DNA from: Fructobacillus papyrifericola | Lineage (GTDB): Bacteria; Bacillota; Bacilli; Lactobacillales; Lactobacillaceae | Assembly (NCBI RefSeq): GCF_018437235.1 | Contig: NZ_JAAMFJ010000001.1 | Span: 1 to 64,000 of the forward strand | Direction: 5' to 3' | Length of the DNA: 64,000 nt | In this document: positions 51,371 through 61,564 of the stretch, piece after piece | How positions within the stretch are numbered: the stretch's first letter is position 1 | Layout: each line of letters opens with the position of its first letter | Program-made: the position numbers and the translations under genes | The notes under the pieces: model-generated | Database searches by the model: none | Seen by the model: the letters and a program-made list of their open reading frames with translations, nothing else | What the model was told of the DNA's origin: nothing

Positions 51371-51607
51371 GTAAAGAGGACGAGTAAGTTAGCTCCGGTA
51401 TACAGCGACGTCATGGTTGGTGAGAATGGCGGTCGGGCTAAGTGAAGACTACCTCTTTTGAAACGACATACGAGTAGCGCGTGAAAGTATGCCCGGTTTG
51501 ACCAACCGTTACCTCGGTCAGATTAAGGTTACGTGTGTTAACGTAGCAAATTTGGGTGGTACCACGCGCCGGCGTCCCTAGCTTTTTGGCTAGGGACGCC
51601 TTTTTTG
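51371..51607 (+). promoter_or_regulatory. T-box riboswitch leader of the amino-acid permease gene
   Basis: Stem I base AAAGAGG pairs with CCTCTTT (about 51454-51460). The S-turn strand AGTA follows at about 51382, with a distal GGTTGGTGAGAATGG element. The T-box sequence AAATTTGGGTGGTACCACGCG is at 51548-51568, and the terminator GGCGTCCCTAGC...TAGGGACGCC-TTTTTT at 51571-51606. The specifier region reads GTGAAGACTACC. GAC (Asp) follows the S-turn GAA, but ACT (Thr) is in register with the conserved A before stem I, so the amino acid is unresolved. Confidence 0.9.
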
Positions 51608-51645
51608 TTAACACAAAACTGAACTGAAATTTAGGAGTGTCTCTT

Positions 51646-53022
51646 ATGGCAGAAAATAATAAAGAATTAAATCGCTCCCTTTCATCTTTCCAAATGGAAA
51701 TGATTGCATTGGGTGGCACGATTGGTGTTGGTCTCTTCATGGGGGCCTCCTCAACCATTGCCTGGACCGGACCATCCGTTATTTTGGCCTACCTGATTTC
51801 AGGTTTGGTTCTCTACATTGTGATGCGGGCCCTGGGTGAAATGTTGTATATCGATCCGGAGGTTGGTTCCTTTGCCAACTACGCTAAGCACTACATTCAC
51901 CCGGCGGCTGGTTATCTAACGGTCTGGGCCAACGTAATCCAGTGGCTGATGGTTGGAATTTCTGAAACGATTGCCGTTGGTGTCTACCTCGACTACTGGT
52001 GGCCGGGTATTCCAACTTGGGTAACCGGTGTGATTGTGCTGGCAACCTTGACGGCTGCTAACTTGGTTACGGTCAAGGCCTATGGTTCCATGGAATCCTG
52101 GTTCTCTTTGATCAAAGTCTTGACGATTGTCTTCATGATTATCCTGGGCTTCTTGGTCATCTTGCTTGGTGTTGGTAACCACGGTCACCCGCTTGGCTTT
52201 TCAAACCTTTGGTCACACGGTTCCTTCTTTGCTGGGGGAATCAAGGGCTTCATGTTCGCCTTGTCCATTGTCATGACCTCTTACCAGGCCATTGAATTGA
52301 TTGGAATTACTGCTGGTGAAGCCAAGGACCCACAGGTGGCGATTGTTAAGTCCATCAAGTCAATCGTGGCCCGTATCTTGATTTTCTACGTTGGTTCGAT
52401 CTTTGTGATTATCACGATTTACCCATGGAACCAGTTGGACCAAGTCGGTTCACCATTCGTTGAGACTTTCGCCCGTGTTGGAATTACGGCCGCTGCTGGA
52501 ATCATCAACTTCGTCATGATGACGGCGGCCATTTCAGCTTTGAACTCCGGGCTCTTCTCGTCATCGCGAATGCTTTACACGCTGGCTATGAACAAGGAGA
52601 TTTCACCTAAGTTCTTGAAGCTGTCCAAGCGTCGCGTGCCAGAAGTGGCGGTTTTGGCCATGTCGGCTGGAATCCTGCTCGGTATCGTCTTGAACGCCTT
52701 GTTACCACTGATCTGGCATGATTCGTCAAAGATCTTCGTCATGGTCTACTCGGCCTCGACTTTGCCAGGAATGGTCCCTTGGTTTGTCATCCTCTGGTCA
52801 CAGATTAAGTTCCGCAAGGAACACCCTGAGTACTTGGAAGGGCACCCCTTCAAGTTGGCCCTCTCGCCAATCTCCAATTACTTCGCCATGTTCATGCTGA
52901 TCATCACCCTGGTCTTCATGACCATCAACCCAGATACGCAGATTCCACTCTTGATTGGTTTCTCATTGCTGGCCTTGGTTTTGGTGGTTTACTTTATCAG
53001 GCACCGCAAGGATGCCAAATAA
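51646..53022 (+). CDS. APC-superfamily amino-acid permease (AAT family)
   Basis: 458 aa from the ATG at 51646 (AGGAG 8 bases upstream; the in-frame GTG at 51637 overlaps that site). Twelve transmembrane segments. MIALGGTIGVGLFMGA is the substrate-binding helix 1 motif, and the Y-x-x-x-E-L-IGITAGEAKDP block is typical of AAT permeases. Probably a proton-coupled amino-acid importer. The T-box leader means it is induced when one particular tRNA is uncharged; the specifier suggests Asp or Thr but is ambiguous. Confidence 0.85.
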   Translation: MAENNKELNRSLSSFQMEMIALGGTIGVGLFMGASSTIAWTGPSVILAYLISGLVLYIVMRALGEMLYIDPEVGSFANYAKHYIHPAAGYLTVWANVIQWLMVGISETIAVGVYLDYWWPGIPTWVTGVIVLATLTAANLVTVKAYGSMESWFSLIKVLTIVFMIILGFLVILLGVGNHGHPLGFSNLWSHGSFFAGGIKGFMFALSIVMTSYQAIELIGITAGEAKDPQVAIVKSIKSIVARILIFYVGSIFVIITIYPWNQLDQVGSPFVETFARVGITAAAGIINFVMMTAAISALNSGLFSSSRMLYTLAMNKEISPKFLKLSKRRVPEVAVLAMSAGILLGIVLNALLPLIWHDSSKIFVMVYSASTLPGMVPWFVILWSQIKFRKEHPEYLEGHPFKLALSPISNYFAMFMLIITLVFMTINPDTQIPLLIGFSLLALVLVVYFIRHRKDAK

Positions 53023-53026
53023 TTTT

Positions 53027-53056
53027 TGAAAAGACGCCTTCGGGCGCCTTTTTTGT
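53027..53056 (+). terminator. Permease terminator
   Basis: AAGACGCC-TTCG-GGCGCCTTTTTT with one mismatch. Confidence 0.8.
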
Positions 53057-53117
53057 TTGGAAAGTCCGGTTGAACATGTTACATTAGAGATACTTTATTG
53101 GAATCGTTGGAGGAAAC

Positions 53118-53837
53118 ATGACAAAGAGAGAAGTACGTCGTCAAATCAAGGCGAAGGCTAAGGAACAATTGGCAAACAACTGGATTTATTTGGTTCTTGT
53201 GACCCTGCCAGCCGTTATTTTTGGTTGGATTGGAGACCGGGCCTTCCAGACGATTGATACAGTAGCGATTGCAAACGGCCAATTCCCATGGCTGGATGGA
53301 ACGGGTAACTACTTGTCAGTCGGGGATGGTTCGGCCATGGGCATTCTGGCCTTCTTTGCCGGAACGGCGGCCACCTACTCCCTGTTGAACTTCTTCCGCA
53401 CGGAAGAAAAGCAGGCCCACCCATTTTTGCAGTCCATTGAAGTGTACCGGGAAAAGGGTCTCTTCTTGGGCACGATTGGGGTTGGCCTTTTGCAGTTCAT
53501 CTGGACCGTCCTATGGACCATGCTCTTCTTTGTACCGGGAATCATTAAGGGCCTTGCCTACTCGCAGGCCTTCTACGTTTACAAGGATGCCAAGGCTAAT
53601 GGGGAAGCTATCCGCTTCCGTGATGCCATCACCCGTTCCCGTCAGTTGATGAACGGTCACAAGTGGGAATACTTTGTTTTGATCTTGTCCTTCTTGGGTT
53701 GGTTGATTTTGGCTAACCTGGTCTTTGGACTTGGCATGATCATCTTGTTGCCATACATGTACTTGACTTACGCCGGCTTCTACGACTATTTGAAGCAGGA
53801 CCTGGCGGCTAAGCAGGCTGAAGCAGCAGCTGAATAA
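53118..53837 (+). CDS. DUF975 family membrane protein
   Basis: 239 aa, function unknown. It starts TKREVRRQIKAKAKEQLANN, the basic amphipathic segment typical of DUF975. About five transmembrane segments follow, with the GIIKGLAYSQAFYV motif and a C-terminal YMYLTYAGFYDYL. GGAGG lies upstream. It is monocistronic with a terminator after it. Confidence 0.8.
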   Translation: MTKREVRRQIKAKAKEQLANNWIYLVLVTLPAVIFGWIGDRAFQTIDTVAIANGQFPWLDGTGNYLSVGDGSAMGILAFFAGTAATYSLLNFFRTEEKQAHPFLQSIEVYREKGLFLGTIGVGLLQFIWTVLWTMLFFVPGIIKGLAYSQAFYVYKDAKANGEAIRFRDAITRSRQLMNGHKWEYFVLILSFLGWLILANLVFGLGMIILLPYMYLTYAGFYDYLKQDLAAKQAEAAAE

Positions 53838-53845
53838 TTAGGAAA

Positions 53846-53885
53846 AGGGTCTTTTAAAGTCGATTGATTTTGAAAGACTTTTTAA
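53846..53885 (+). terminator. Terminator after the DUF975 gene
   Basis: GTCTTTTAAAG-TCGATTGA-TTTTGAAAGAC, 11 pairs including wobbles, then TTTTTA. Confidence 0.75.
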
Positions 53886-53890
53886 TTGCC

Positions 53891-53919
53891 TTGTTTTCTT
53901 AAATAACAAGTGGTAAGCT
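53891..53919 (+). promoter_or_regulatory. pyr operon promoter
   Basis: TTGTTT (53891-53896), 17 bases, TAAGCT (53914-53919) with an extended TGn at 53911-53913. The predicted start is about 53926, leaving a ~225-base leader before pyrB. Confidence 0.45.
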
Positions 53920-53943
53920 AGAAAAAATCGAATCACACCTTTA

Positions 53944-54069
53944 ATGCTGATCAGAGAATCACCAAGGTATGCGATTGCGGTTGACCCCTCCCGGGCGAAC
54001 TGGGAGCAGTCCATCAAAAAAGATGAAGACGGACAGCTTTTTTGTGCAAGCAAAAAGCCAAGCTGTTAG
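53944..54069 (+). CDS. Possible 41-codon leader ORF in the pyr leader
   Basis: ATG at 53944 to TAG at 54069 inside the pyrB leader. The product begins MLIRESPRYAIAVDPS and ends KKPSC. There is no recognisable ribosome-binding site. The ORF contains a TTTTTT tract (54038-54043) and stops 31 bases before the attenuator stem. It may be chance, a leader peptide or a gene remnant; no homologue is recognised. Confidence 0.25.
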   Translation: MLIRESPRYAIAVDPSRANWEQSIKKDEDGQLFCASKKPSC

Positions 54070-54130
54070 CGGAAGGCCCCAATAAGATATCAAACGGTAA
54101 AGCTCTGATCGCAGATCAGGGCTTTTTTTG
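53949..54130 (+). promoter_or_regulatory. pyr operon transcription attenuator
   Basis: The terminator AGCTCTGATC-GCA-GATCAGGGCT (54101-54123) is followed by TTTTTTT. The upstream segment GATCAGAG (53949-53956) is fully complementary to its left arm CTCTGATC (54103-54110) and can act as an antiterminator. Hairpins CTCCC/GGGAG (about 53988-54005) and CAGCTT...AAGCTG (54034-54065) lie between. No PyrR-binding-loop consensus (ARUCCNGNGAGGYU) was found. Confidence 0.6.
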
Positions 54131-54150
54131 TCGGGTAAATGGGGGAAGAG

Positions 54151-55086
54151 ATGGCAGTTGAAGTAGAAAACATGGTGGATTTAGCGGACTTGTCCAAGGA
54201 GGACTTGCTGGCCTTGGTCGACTTGGCTCTGGCCTATCAGGATGGTCAGGCGGTGCCGACTTTGAAGCGGGCGGTCTCGGTGGCCAACCTCTTCTTTGAA
54301 AATTCGACGCGGACGGTGACCTCCTTTCAAATGGCGGAGCAGCGCCTTGGCTTGCAGCGCTTTGACGTGAACGTCAACGGCTCCTCGGTAAAAAAGGGGG
54401 AAAGCCTGGCCGACACGGTCAAGACGGTGCAGGCCATTGGCATGGACTTGGCCGTTATTCGCCACACTCAAACCGGTTGGTACAAAGACTTGGTGCAGGA
54501 TGACCGAATTCAGCTGTCCATGGTTAACGCCGGTGACGGTGCTGGGGTCCACCCTTCACAAACCCTGCTTGACCTCATGACCATCAAAAAGGCCTTCGGC
54601 CACTTTCAAGGTATTCGGGTAGCCATCGTCGGGGACCTGAGTCACTCCCGGGTGGCCAAGTCCGATGCCAAAATCTTCAAGGAACTGGGCATGGAGCTGA
54701 CTTTTGCGGGGCCGAAAGCATGGTGGTCGGAGGACTTAGCCGCCTACGGAAGTTTTAAAATGGTCGACGAATTACTGCCCGAAGTCGACGTCTTCATGTG
54801 CTTGCGGGTCCAATTGGAAAGAATGCAAGCAGCCGGGGTGGCCACTTATACGGCGAGCGATTATCACGAGGCCTACGGGCTGACGAAGGAGCGGGCCAAG
54901 CACCTGAAGGATTCGGCCATCATTATGCACCCGGCTCCGGTAAACCGCGGGGTGGAAATTGATTCGGACTTGGTTGAAAGCGAGCATTCCCGGATCTTTG
55001 CCCAAATGCAAAACGGGGTTTATGCCCGGATGGCCATTTTGAGTCGAATCCTTGAAAAGCGGGGCTTAGTGGAGAAGAAATCATGA
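54151..55086 (+). CDS. pyrB: Aspartate carbamoyltransferase, catalytic chain
   Basis: 311 aa from the ATG at 54151, with GGGGGAAGAG directly upstream; an ATG at 54139 is possible. It condenses carbamoyl phosphate and aspartate, the first committed step of UMP synthesis. The carbamoyl-phosphate loop FFENSTRT, the HPSQTLLDL motif and the C-terminal MHPAPVNRGVEI are intact. No regulatory pyrI is present, as in other Gram-positives. First gene of the operon; overlaps pyrC by 4 bases. Confidence 0.95.
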   Translation: MAVEVENMVDLADLSKEDLLALVDLALAYQDGQAVPTLKRAVSVANLFFENSTRTVTSFQMAEQRLGLQRFDVNVNGSSVKKGESLADTVKTVQAIGMDLAVIRHTQTGWYKDLVQDDRIQLSMVNAGDGAGVHPSQTLLDLMTIKKAFGHFQGIRVAIVGDLSHSRVAKSDAKIFKELGMELTFAGPKAWWSEDLAAYGSFKMVDELLPEVDVFMCLRVQLERMQAAGVATYTASDYHEAYGLTKERAKHLKDSAIIMHPAPVNRGVEIDSDLVESEHSRIFAQMQNGVYARMAILSRILEKRGLVEKKS

Positions 55087-56345
55087 ACAAAATTATTAAA
55101 AACGTTCGAATTAACGGCCATTTGTCCGCCATCGTCATCGAAGACGGGCGAATTGCTGGCGTGGGAGCTTCTGTAGCGGCCTGGCCCGGTGCCGAAATCA
55201 TCGATGCCAAGGGGCTGACCGCCCTCCCCGGCCTGGTCGATGTGCACGTTCACTTTCGCGAACCGGGGCTGACCGAAAAGGAAACGATTCGAAGCGGTTC
55301 GGCAGCTGCTGCAGCCGGCGGCTTTACCACGGTCTTGGCCATGCCAAACGTGCTGCCGGTCGTGGATCAGGAGGGGCGGCTGAAAGAACAGCTGGCCTTA
55401 AACGAGGAAAAGGGCCTGGTGAAGGTTGGCCAAATCGCTGCAATCACCGAGGATTTAACGTCTAACCGGTTGACCAAGCTGGCGGAATTAAAGGCCATCG
55501 GAGCGGCCGCCTTTTCAAACGACGGACACGGCATTCAAGAGGCCCAAACGATGTTGACCGCCTTAACGGCTGTTAAAAAAGTCAACGGCCTCCTCACCGT
55601 TCACCTGGAAGACAATGGCCTGGCCAATGGCGGCGTCGTTGATCCAAAGGCAGGGGAACGCTTGGGACTAAAGGGGCTAACGGCCCTGTCCGAAAGCACG
55701 CAACTGGCTCGTGATATCGAATTGGTCCGCGCAACTCAGGCCCGCTACCACGTGGCCCACGTCTCCAGTAAACAATCGGTCGACTTGATCCGCCAGGCCA
55801 AGCTAGCCGGATTGCCAATTACGGCCGAAGTGTCACCGCACCACCTTTTCTTGGACGAATCGATGGTTCAAGCAGATGACCCCAACTACAAAATGAATCC
55901 ACCCTTGCGCAGCAAGGAAGACCGCCAGGCTCTAATCGCCGGCTTGCTCGATGGCACCATCGATCTGATTGCCTCCGACCACGCTCCCCATACGGCCGAC
56001 GATAAGGCCGGCTCCATGGCCGACTGCGCCTTTGGCATCGTTGGCCTGGAGACGACTTTTGCCCTGGTTTACGAACACTTCGTGGCCTCTGGCCTGGTGG
56101 ACTTGGAGACGGCGGTGGCCTGGCTGAATCAAAAGCCAATCGAAGCCTTTGGCTTGCAGAATGCCGGGCAGCTACGGGCAGGGGATCCGGCCGACTTGGT
56201 TCTCATTGATGAAAAGACGACCTTCACCATTGACCCGAAAGACTTTCACTCCAAGGGGAAGAATACGCCCTTTGCCGGTCAAAAAGTCCACGGGCTGGTC
56301 GTGACGACTTTTGTAAACGGGGAAGCAGTATTTTCGAAGGATTGA
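55083..56345 (+). CDS. pyrC: Dihydroorotase (class I)
   Basis: 420 aa. Cyclises carbamoyl aspartate to dihydroorotate. The zinc ligands are in DVHVHFREPGLTEKE, with the later HVSS and SDHAPH motifs carrying further His and the catalytic Asp. It is the class I Gram-positive form, longer than E. coli PyrC. Its start overlaps the pyrB stop; carA follows after 10 bases. Confidence 0.95.
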   Translation: MNKIIKNVRINGHLSAIVIEDGRIAGVGASVAAWPGAEIIDAKGLTALPGLVDVHVHFREPGLTEKETIRSGSAAAAAGGFTTVLAMPNVLPVVDQEGRLKEQLALNEEKGLVKVGQIAAITEDLTSNRLTKLAELKAIGAAAFSNDGHGIQEAQTMLTALTAVKKVNGLLTVHLEDNGLANGGVVDPKAGERLGLKGLTALSESTQLARDIELVRATQARYHVAHVSSKQSVDLIRQAKLAGLPITAEVSPHHLFLDESMVQADDPNYKMNPPLRSKEDRQALIAGLLDGTIDLIASDHAPHTADDKAGSMADCAFGIVGLETTFALVYEHFVASGLVDLETAVAWLNQKPIEAFGLQNAGQLRAGDPADLVLIDEKTTFTIDPKDFHSKGKNTPFAGQKVHGLVVTTFVNGEAVFSKD

Positions 56346-56355
56346 GGAGGTAGGA

Positions 56356-57447
56356 ATGGCACGTTACTTAGTTTTAGAGAACGGTTCGATTTACCAGGGC
56401 GAGGCCTTTGGTTCAGATGAGGAATTGCTGACGGAAGTGGTCTTCTCAACGGGGATGACCGGCTACCAGGAAACGATGACCGACCCGTCCTATTACGGGC
56501 AAAGCATGGTCTTCACCTATCCCTTGATTGGTAATTACGGGATTAACTTGGACGATAATGAGGCCGACCAACCGGCGGTCGATGCCATCATCGTCAAGGA
56601 ACTGGCCAGGAGGCCGTCGAACTTCCGCTCCGTCATGTCCCTAGCCGAATACGCCAGTCAAAACGGCGTGGTGGGCATTCAGGGTGTCGATGCCCGGAAG
56701 CTGTCCAAGGAGATTCGACAAGAGGGGTCAATGAAGGCGGTCCTGGTCAACGACTTGGACCAAGAAAAAATTGACCGACTCTTTGCAGAAGATTACGAAC
56801 AGCTCTTGGCCGCACGCAGGGCCCGCCAGCAGCAGGCGGCCGCGTCAATCAAAAAAGAGGGGGCGCAGCTGCACGTTGCCCTGATCGACTTTGGCATGAA
56901 GAACTCGATTTTAAAGGCCTTAGAAAAGCGGGGCATTGCCGTCACGCTCTTTGACGCCAAGACATCCTTTGAAAAAGTCGCAGCCGAAAAGCCAGACGGT
57001 GTCCTTTTGTCAAACGGGCCGGGGAATCCGACCGACTACGCCTTTGCCTTTCCGCTGATTCGACAGCTGCAAGAAGCCTACCCACTCTTGGGCATCTGTT
57101 TAGGGCACCAGCTCTTTGCTCTGGCCAACGGTGCTCAAACTTATAAGATGAAGTTTGGCTACCGGGGCTTCAACCATGCCGTTTGGGACATTGACCAGCA
57201 GGCCAAGCACTTCACCTCGCAAAACCACGGCTATGCGGTGGCGGCCGAATCGCTGGAAGGCACGAACTTGGAAATCACCCACGAGGAAATCAACGCCCGT
57301 TCGGTCGAAGGGGTGCGCCTAAAGAACAAAGCCGCCTTTTCCGTTCAGTTTCATCCGGACGCCTGCCCGGGCCCACACGATAGTGAGTACATCTTCGACA
57401 ACTTTATCACCTTAATGCAAGGGGGAGGCCGCCATGCCAAAGCGTAA
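56356..57447 (+). CDS. carA: Carbamoyl-phosphate synthase small subunit (glutaminase)
   Basis: 363 aa. The N-terminal CarA domain is followed by a class I glutamine amidotransferase with the nucleophile Cys in LGICLGHQ and the His-x-Glu-type motif region FSVQFHPDA. It releases ammonia from glutamine for CarB. The position inside the pyr operon makes it the pyrimidine-dedicated enzyme (pyrAA in Gram-positive usage). Overlaps carB by 14 bases. GAGGAGG lies upstream. Confidence 0.95.
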   Translation: MARYLVLENGSIYQGEAFGSDEELLTEVVFSTGMTGYQETMTDPSYYGQSMVFTYPLIGNYGINLDDNEADQPAVDAIIVKELARRPSNFRSVMSLAEYASQNGVVGIQGVDARKLSKEIRQEGSMKAVLVNDLDQEKIDRLFAEDYEQLLAARRARQQQAAASIKKEGAQLHVALIDFGMKNSILKALEKRGIAVTLFDAKTSFEKVAAEKPDGVLLSNGPGNPTDYAFAFPLIRQLQEAYPLLGICLGHQLFALANGAQTYKMKFGYRGFNHAVWDIDQQAKHFTSQNHGYAVAAESLEGTNLEITHEEINARSVEGVRLKNKAAFSVQFHPDACPGPHDSEYIFDNFITLMQGGGRHAKA

Positions 57448-60400
57448 GGATTTACATAAGATTCTAGTGATCGGTTCCGGACCAATTGTGATTGGTCAAG
57501 CAGCGGAATTCGATTACTCCGGGTCCCAAGCCTGCCTGGCCTTAAAAGAAGAGGGCTACGAAGTGGTTCTGGTCAATTCGAATCCGGCGACCATCATGAC
57601 CGATGAGGAAGTGGCCGACCGGGTCTACATGGAACCGCTGACCAAGGACTTTCTAACCAAGATTATTCGAAGAGAAGAGCCGGACGCCATTTTGCCAACG
57701 CTCGGTGGGCAAACCGGTTTGAACCTGGCCAAGGAGCTGGCCGATTCGAAGCTCCTGCAGGCCATGAACATTGAATTGCTGGGGACGAAGTTACAGGCCA
57801 TTGAACAGGCCGAGGACCGTCAGCTTTTTAAGGACTTAATGAACGAATTGGGTGAGCCGGTGCCGGAATCAGCCATTGCCGAAAGTCTGGATGAAGTTAA
57901 AAGCATTGCCCAAAAGATTGGCTTTCCCCTGGTTGTCCGCCCGGCCTACACCCTGGGTGGTTCGGGCGGTGGCTTTGTCCACGACGAAGAGGAGCTGCAA
58001 GCGATTGCCGCCCATGGCCTGGATCTGTCACCGGTCAACCAGGTGCTGATTGAACAGTCGATTGCCGGCTTTAAGGAAATCGAGTTCGAAGTTATGCGGG
58101 ATCGGGCCGACAACGCCCTGATTGTTGCCAGCATGGAAAACGTCGATCCGGTCGGGATTCACACCGGTGATTCCATTGTCGTGTCGCCGACTCAGACTTT
58201 GGCCGACCGGGAGTATCAAATGATGCGGGATTCGGCCTTGAAGATCATTCGGGCCCTGAAAATTGAGGGTGGTGTCAATATCCAGATGGCCCTGGACCCA
58301 ACTTCTTTTCACTACTACATCATCGAAGTCAATCCCCGGGTTTCTCGGTCTTCGGCCTTGGCCTCCAAGGCGACGGGCTATCCAATTGCTAAGATGGCGG
58401 CCAAGATTGCAACCGGTCTGACGCTAGACGAAATTAAGAACCCGATCACCAAGACGACCTGGGCGGTCTTCGAACCGGCCTTGGATTACGTGGTGACGAA
58501 GATTCCTCGTTTCCCATTCGATAAATTCAAGACGGCTGACCGGACCCTGGGCACGCAGATGAAGGCAACGGGTGAGGTCATGGCGATTGGCCGGTCTTTT
58601 GAAGAATCCTTGCAAAAGGCCGTCCGTTCCCTGGAAGTCGACCAAAAGGACCTGCTTGGCGAGCGCCTAGACAATCGGACGGATGAAGAACTTTTGGCAG
58701 AGCTGATGCCGGCCAAAGAAGACCGACTCTTCCTCTTGACTGAGCTGATTCGGCGGGGGAAGAGCATTGAAAGCCTGCATGCCATCACCAAAATCGACCT
58801 TTTCTACCTAGACAAGTTAGCTCACATTGTTGAAATTGAGCAGGCCTTTTTGGCCAAGCCGACCGACCGGACTTTGTTGGAAAAGGCGAAAATCTACGGC
58901 TTTTCCGATGCGACTTTGGCAAAGTTTGCTGGAAAAAGTGAGGAGCAGATGCGAGCGGAACGTTTGGCTGCTGACATATGCCCCGTTTACAAGATGGTCG
59001 ACACGGCCGCGGGGGAGTTCGAATCAAAGACGCCTTACTACTACGCTACTTACGAAGAGGAGAATGAGTCGGTGAAGACAAAGCGGCCATCCGTTCTGGT
59101 ACTTGGTTCGGGCCCAATTCGAATTGGGCAGGGTGTCGAGTTCGACTACGCCACGGTTCACGCGGTTAAAGCCCTGCAGGCGGTTGGCTACGAAGCCATC
59201 ATTCAAAACTCGAATCCGGAAACGGTCTCCACGGACTTTGCCATCTCTGACAAGCTCTACTTTGAACCGCTGACTTTAGAAGACGTGTTGAACGTTATCG
59301 ATTTGGAACAGCCAATCGGGGTCTTGGTGCAATTCGGTGGCCAAACGGCCATCAACCTGGCGGAAGGCTTGGCCAAGGCCGGTGTGAAGATTCTCGGCAC
59401 GGATCTGGCCATGATTGACCAGGCCGAAGACCGGGACCGCTTTAACCAAGTAATGCAGGAACTCGACCTGATTCAGGCCGAGGGGGCCTCGGCATCGACG
59501 GTCGAAGAGGCTCGAGCAGCAGCTGAAAAAATCGGCTACCCATTGTTGATTCGCCCCTCATACGTCATTGGTGGGCGGGGGATGGAAGTCCTAGACAAGC
59601 CCGCCGAACTGGAACGGTACATGACAGAAGCGGTCAAAGTCTCAAGGGACCATCCCGTCTTGCTCGATTCCTATTTGACTGGGCAAGAAGCAGAACTGGA
59701 CTTGATTGCCGATGGGCAGGACGTCTTGATTCCAGGAATCATGGAGCACGTCGAGCGGGCCGGTATTCACTCCGGTGATTCCATGGCCGTCTACCCACCC
59801 CAACAGCTGTCCTTTGCCATTCAGAGCAAGATGATTTTGGCGGCCACGAAGTTGGCCCGCCATTTGAAGGTGGTTGGTTTGATGAACGTTCAGTTCGTCA
59901 TCCACGAAAACGAACCCTACGTGATTGAAGTCAATCCCAGGGCTTCGCGAACGGTGCCCTTCCTGTCCAAGGTAACGAAGGTGCCGATGGCCCAGTTAGC
60001 GACTTTGGTCTCCTTGGGTCACTCCTTAAAAAGTCTGGGCTACTGCTCTGGATTAGCGCCGGAGGATCAGCAGGTGCACGTCAAGGCGCCGGTCTTCTCC
60101 TTTGAAAAGTTACCGGAAATCAACCAAACCCTGGGACCGGAAATGAAGTCCACCGGGGAGGCCATTGGCTCCGGTAATACCTATCTGGAAGCCCTGAAGA
60201 AGGCCTTCCTCTCGGCCAAGTTGCCCGACCTGCAGACGGGTAGCCGAATTTTCTTGGATCTAAATCCAAAAGAAGAAGCGCTGGCCAAAGGTGCGCTGAC
60301 CGAACTGGCTCAAGCCGACTGTCATTTTTTGGCAGGTGGGCAGACGGCCGACTGGTTGAGCAAAGAAGGCTTTGTTGTTGAACGAATTGAGGGAGAAGCG

Positions 60401-60613
60401 GCTCTAAGGGAGTGCTTTTCTAGTCAACAAGTTGATGTGGTTGTTGATACCAATGACTTGCTGGCAGAGGAGGCCAGCGAAAAGGAGGCCCTGCGGAAGC
60501 TGGCCCGGGATGAAGGGGTGGCCATGTTAACGGCCATTGATAGCTTCTTGGCATACTGCCAAACGTTGACAATTACTGTAGAAGAAATGGAAAGCCAAGC
60601 ATTAGGAGAATAA
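57434..60613 (+). CDS. carB: Carbamoyl-phosphate synthase large subunit
   Basis: 1059 aa. Two homologous ATP-grasp halves (about 1-550 and 551-935), each opening with the paired motif G-S-GPI-IGQ-EFDY. The first makes carboxy-phosphate and carbamate, the second carbamoyl phosphate. The C-terminal ~125 residues form the MGS-like allosteric domain. Length is typical of the Gram-positive PyrAB form. pyrD follows after 4 bases. Confidence 0.95.
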   Translation: MPKRKDLHKILVIGSGPIVIGQAAEFDYSGSQACLALKEEGYEVVLVNSNPATIMTDEEVADRVYMEPLTKDFLTKIIRREEPDAILPTLGGQTGLNLAKELADSKLLQAMNIELLGTKLQAIEQAEDRQLFKDLMNELGEPVPESAIAESLDEVKSIAQKIGFPLVVRPAYTLGGSGGGFVHDEEELQAIAAHGLDLSPVNQVLIEQSIAGFKEIEFEVMRDRADNALIVASMENVDPVGIHTGDSIVVSPTQTLADREYQMMRDSALKIIRALKIEGGVNIQMALDPTSFHYYIIEVNPRVSRSSALASKATGYPIAKMAAKIATGLTLDEIKNPITKTTWAVFEPALDYVVTKIPRFPFDKFKTADRTLGTQMKATGEVMAIGRSFEESLQKAVRSLEVDQKDLLGERLDNRTDEELLAELMPAKEDRLFLLTELIRRGKSIESLHAITKIDLFYLDKLAHIVEIEQAFLAKPTDRTLLEKAKIYGFSDATLAKFAGKSEEQMRAERLAADICPVYKMVDTAAGEFESKTPYYYATYEEENESVKTKRPSVLVLGSGPIRIGQGVEFDYATVHAVKALQAVGYEAIIQNSNPETVSTDFAISDKLYFEPLTLEDVLNVIDLEQPIGVLVQFGGQTAINLAEGLAKAGVKILGTDLAMIDQAEDRDRFNQVMQELDLIQAEGASASTVEEARAAAEKIGYPLLIRPSYVIGGRGMEVLDKPAELERYMTEAVKVSRDHPVLLDSYLTGQEAELDLIADGQDVLIPGIMEHVERAGIHSGDSMAVYPPQQLSFAIQSKMILAATKLARHLKVVGLMNVQFVIHENEPYVIEVNPRASRTVPFLSKVTKVPMAQLATLVSLGHSLKSLGYCSGLAPEDQQVHVKAPVFSFEKLPEINQTLGPEMKSTGEAIGSGNTYLEALKKAFLSAKLPDLQTGSRIFLDLNPKEEALAKGALTELAQADCHFLAGGQTADWLSKEGFVVERIEGEAALRECFSSQQVDVVVDTNDLLAEEASEKEALRKLARDEGVAMLTAIDSFLAYCQTLTITVEEMESQALGE

Positions 60614-60617
60614 GAAG

Positions 60618-61553
60618 ATGACGAAGAAGAATTTGACCACCCAACTCGCCCAAGTGACTTTTGACGGACCGCTCTTAAATGCCTCAGGCATTCACTGCCA
60701 GACAAAAGAAGAGTTGGCAGACCTTGCAGCAACTAGCAACCTGGCCGGAATTGTGACCAAGTCTGCGACTCTTTTGCCACGAACAGGAAACGAGAGTCCG
60801 CGCTACTACGACCTGGCCTACGGTTCCATCAATTCGATGGGGCTGCCCAACCTGGGTTACCCCTTCTACTTGGATTACGTGCAGCAGGAAACGGCCAAGC
60901 CAACCATTCTTTCGGTGGCCGGACTGTCCGCAGAGGATGTTTTGGAAGTCTTAATGGACGTTCAGGACTCGGATTATCAGGGCATCACGGAGCTGAACCT
61001 GTCTTGCCCAAACGTTCCCGGTAAGCCGCAGACGGCTTACGACTTTGTCGCGACGCGTAAGCTCCTGGAGCGGGTCTTTGCCTTCTTCACCAAGCCAATC
61101 GGCGTGAAGCTGCCCCCTTACTTCGACCTGGTTCACTTCGATCAAATTGCGGCGGTCCTAAACGACTTTCCCATTACGCACGTTAACACGGTCAACTCGG
61201 TTGGAAACGGCCTGGTCGTCGACGTGGAAAAGGAACAGGTGGTGACGAAGCCAAAGGGTGGCTTTGGCGGCCTGGGTGGTGCCATGATTTTGCCAACGGC
61301 CTTGGCCAACGTTCGGGCCCTTCGTCAGCGCCTGAACGAATCGATTGCCATTATTGGAACCGGTGGGGTAACCAGTGGGGCCGATGTCTTCGCCCACATT
61401 CTCTGCGGCGCCGACATGGTTTCGGTCGGTACTCAGGTGATTAAGGAAGGCCTTGGTGTCTACGACCGCCTAACGGAAGAGTTGCAGGCCATTATGGCTG
61501 AAAAGGGCTACGAAAGTCTGTCGGATTTTCGTGGACAGCTGCGTGAACTGTGA
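60618..61553 (+). CDS. pyrD: Dihydroorotate dehydrogenase, class 1A
   Basis: 311 aa. FMN enzyme oxidising dihydroorotate to orotate. The [11 protein letters not shown] substrate loop and the catalytic Cys in [14 protein letters not shown] place it in class 1. The absence of a pyrK electron-transfer subunit gene and the N-terminal sequence fit class 1A, which uses fumarate as electron acceptor. There is no N-terminal membrane helix, excluding class 2. Overlaps the pyrF ribosome-binding region. Confidence 0.9.
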   Translation: MTKKNLTTQLAQVTFDGPLLNASGIHCQTKEELADLAATSNLAGIVTKSATLLPRTGNESPRYYDLAYGSINSMGLPNLGYPFYLDYVQQETAKPTILSVAGLSAEDVLEVLMDVQDSDYQGITELNLSCPNVPGKPQTAYDFVATRKLLERVFAFFTKPIGVKLPPYFDLVHFDQIAAVLNDFPITHVNTVNSVGNGLVVDVEKEQVVTKPKGGFGGLGGAMILPTALANVRALRQRLNESIAIIGTGGVTSGADVFAHILCGADMVSVGTQVIKEGLGVYDRLTEELQAIMAEKGYESLSDFRGQLREL

Positions 61554-61564
61554 AAGGAAGCATG

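Noticed and set aside
53838-54053. 71-codon minus-strand ORF in the pyr leader
   Set aside because: No ribosome-binding site and no recognisable protein features; it overlaps the terminator and attenuator structures.
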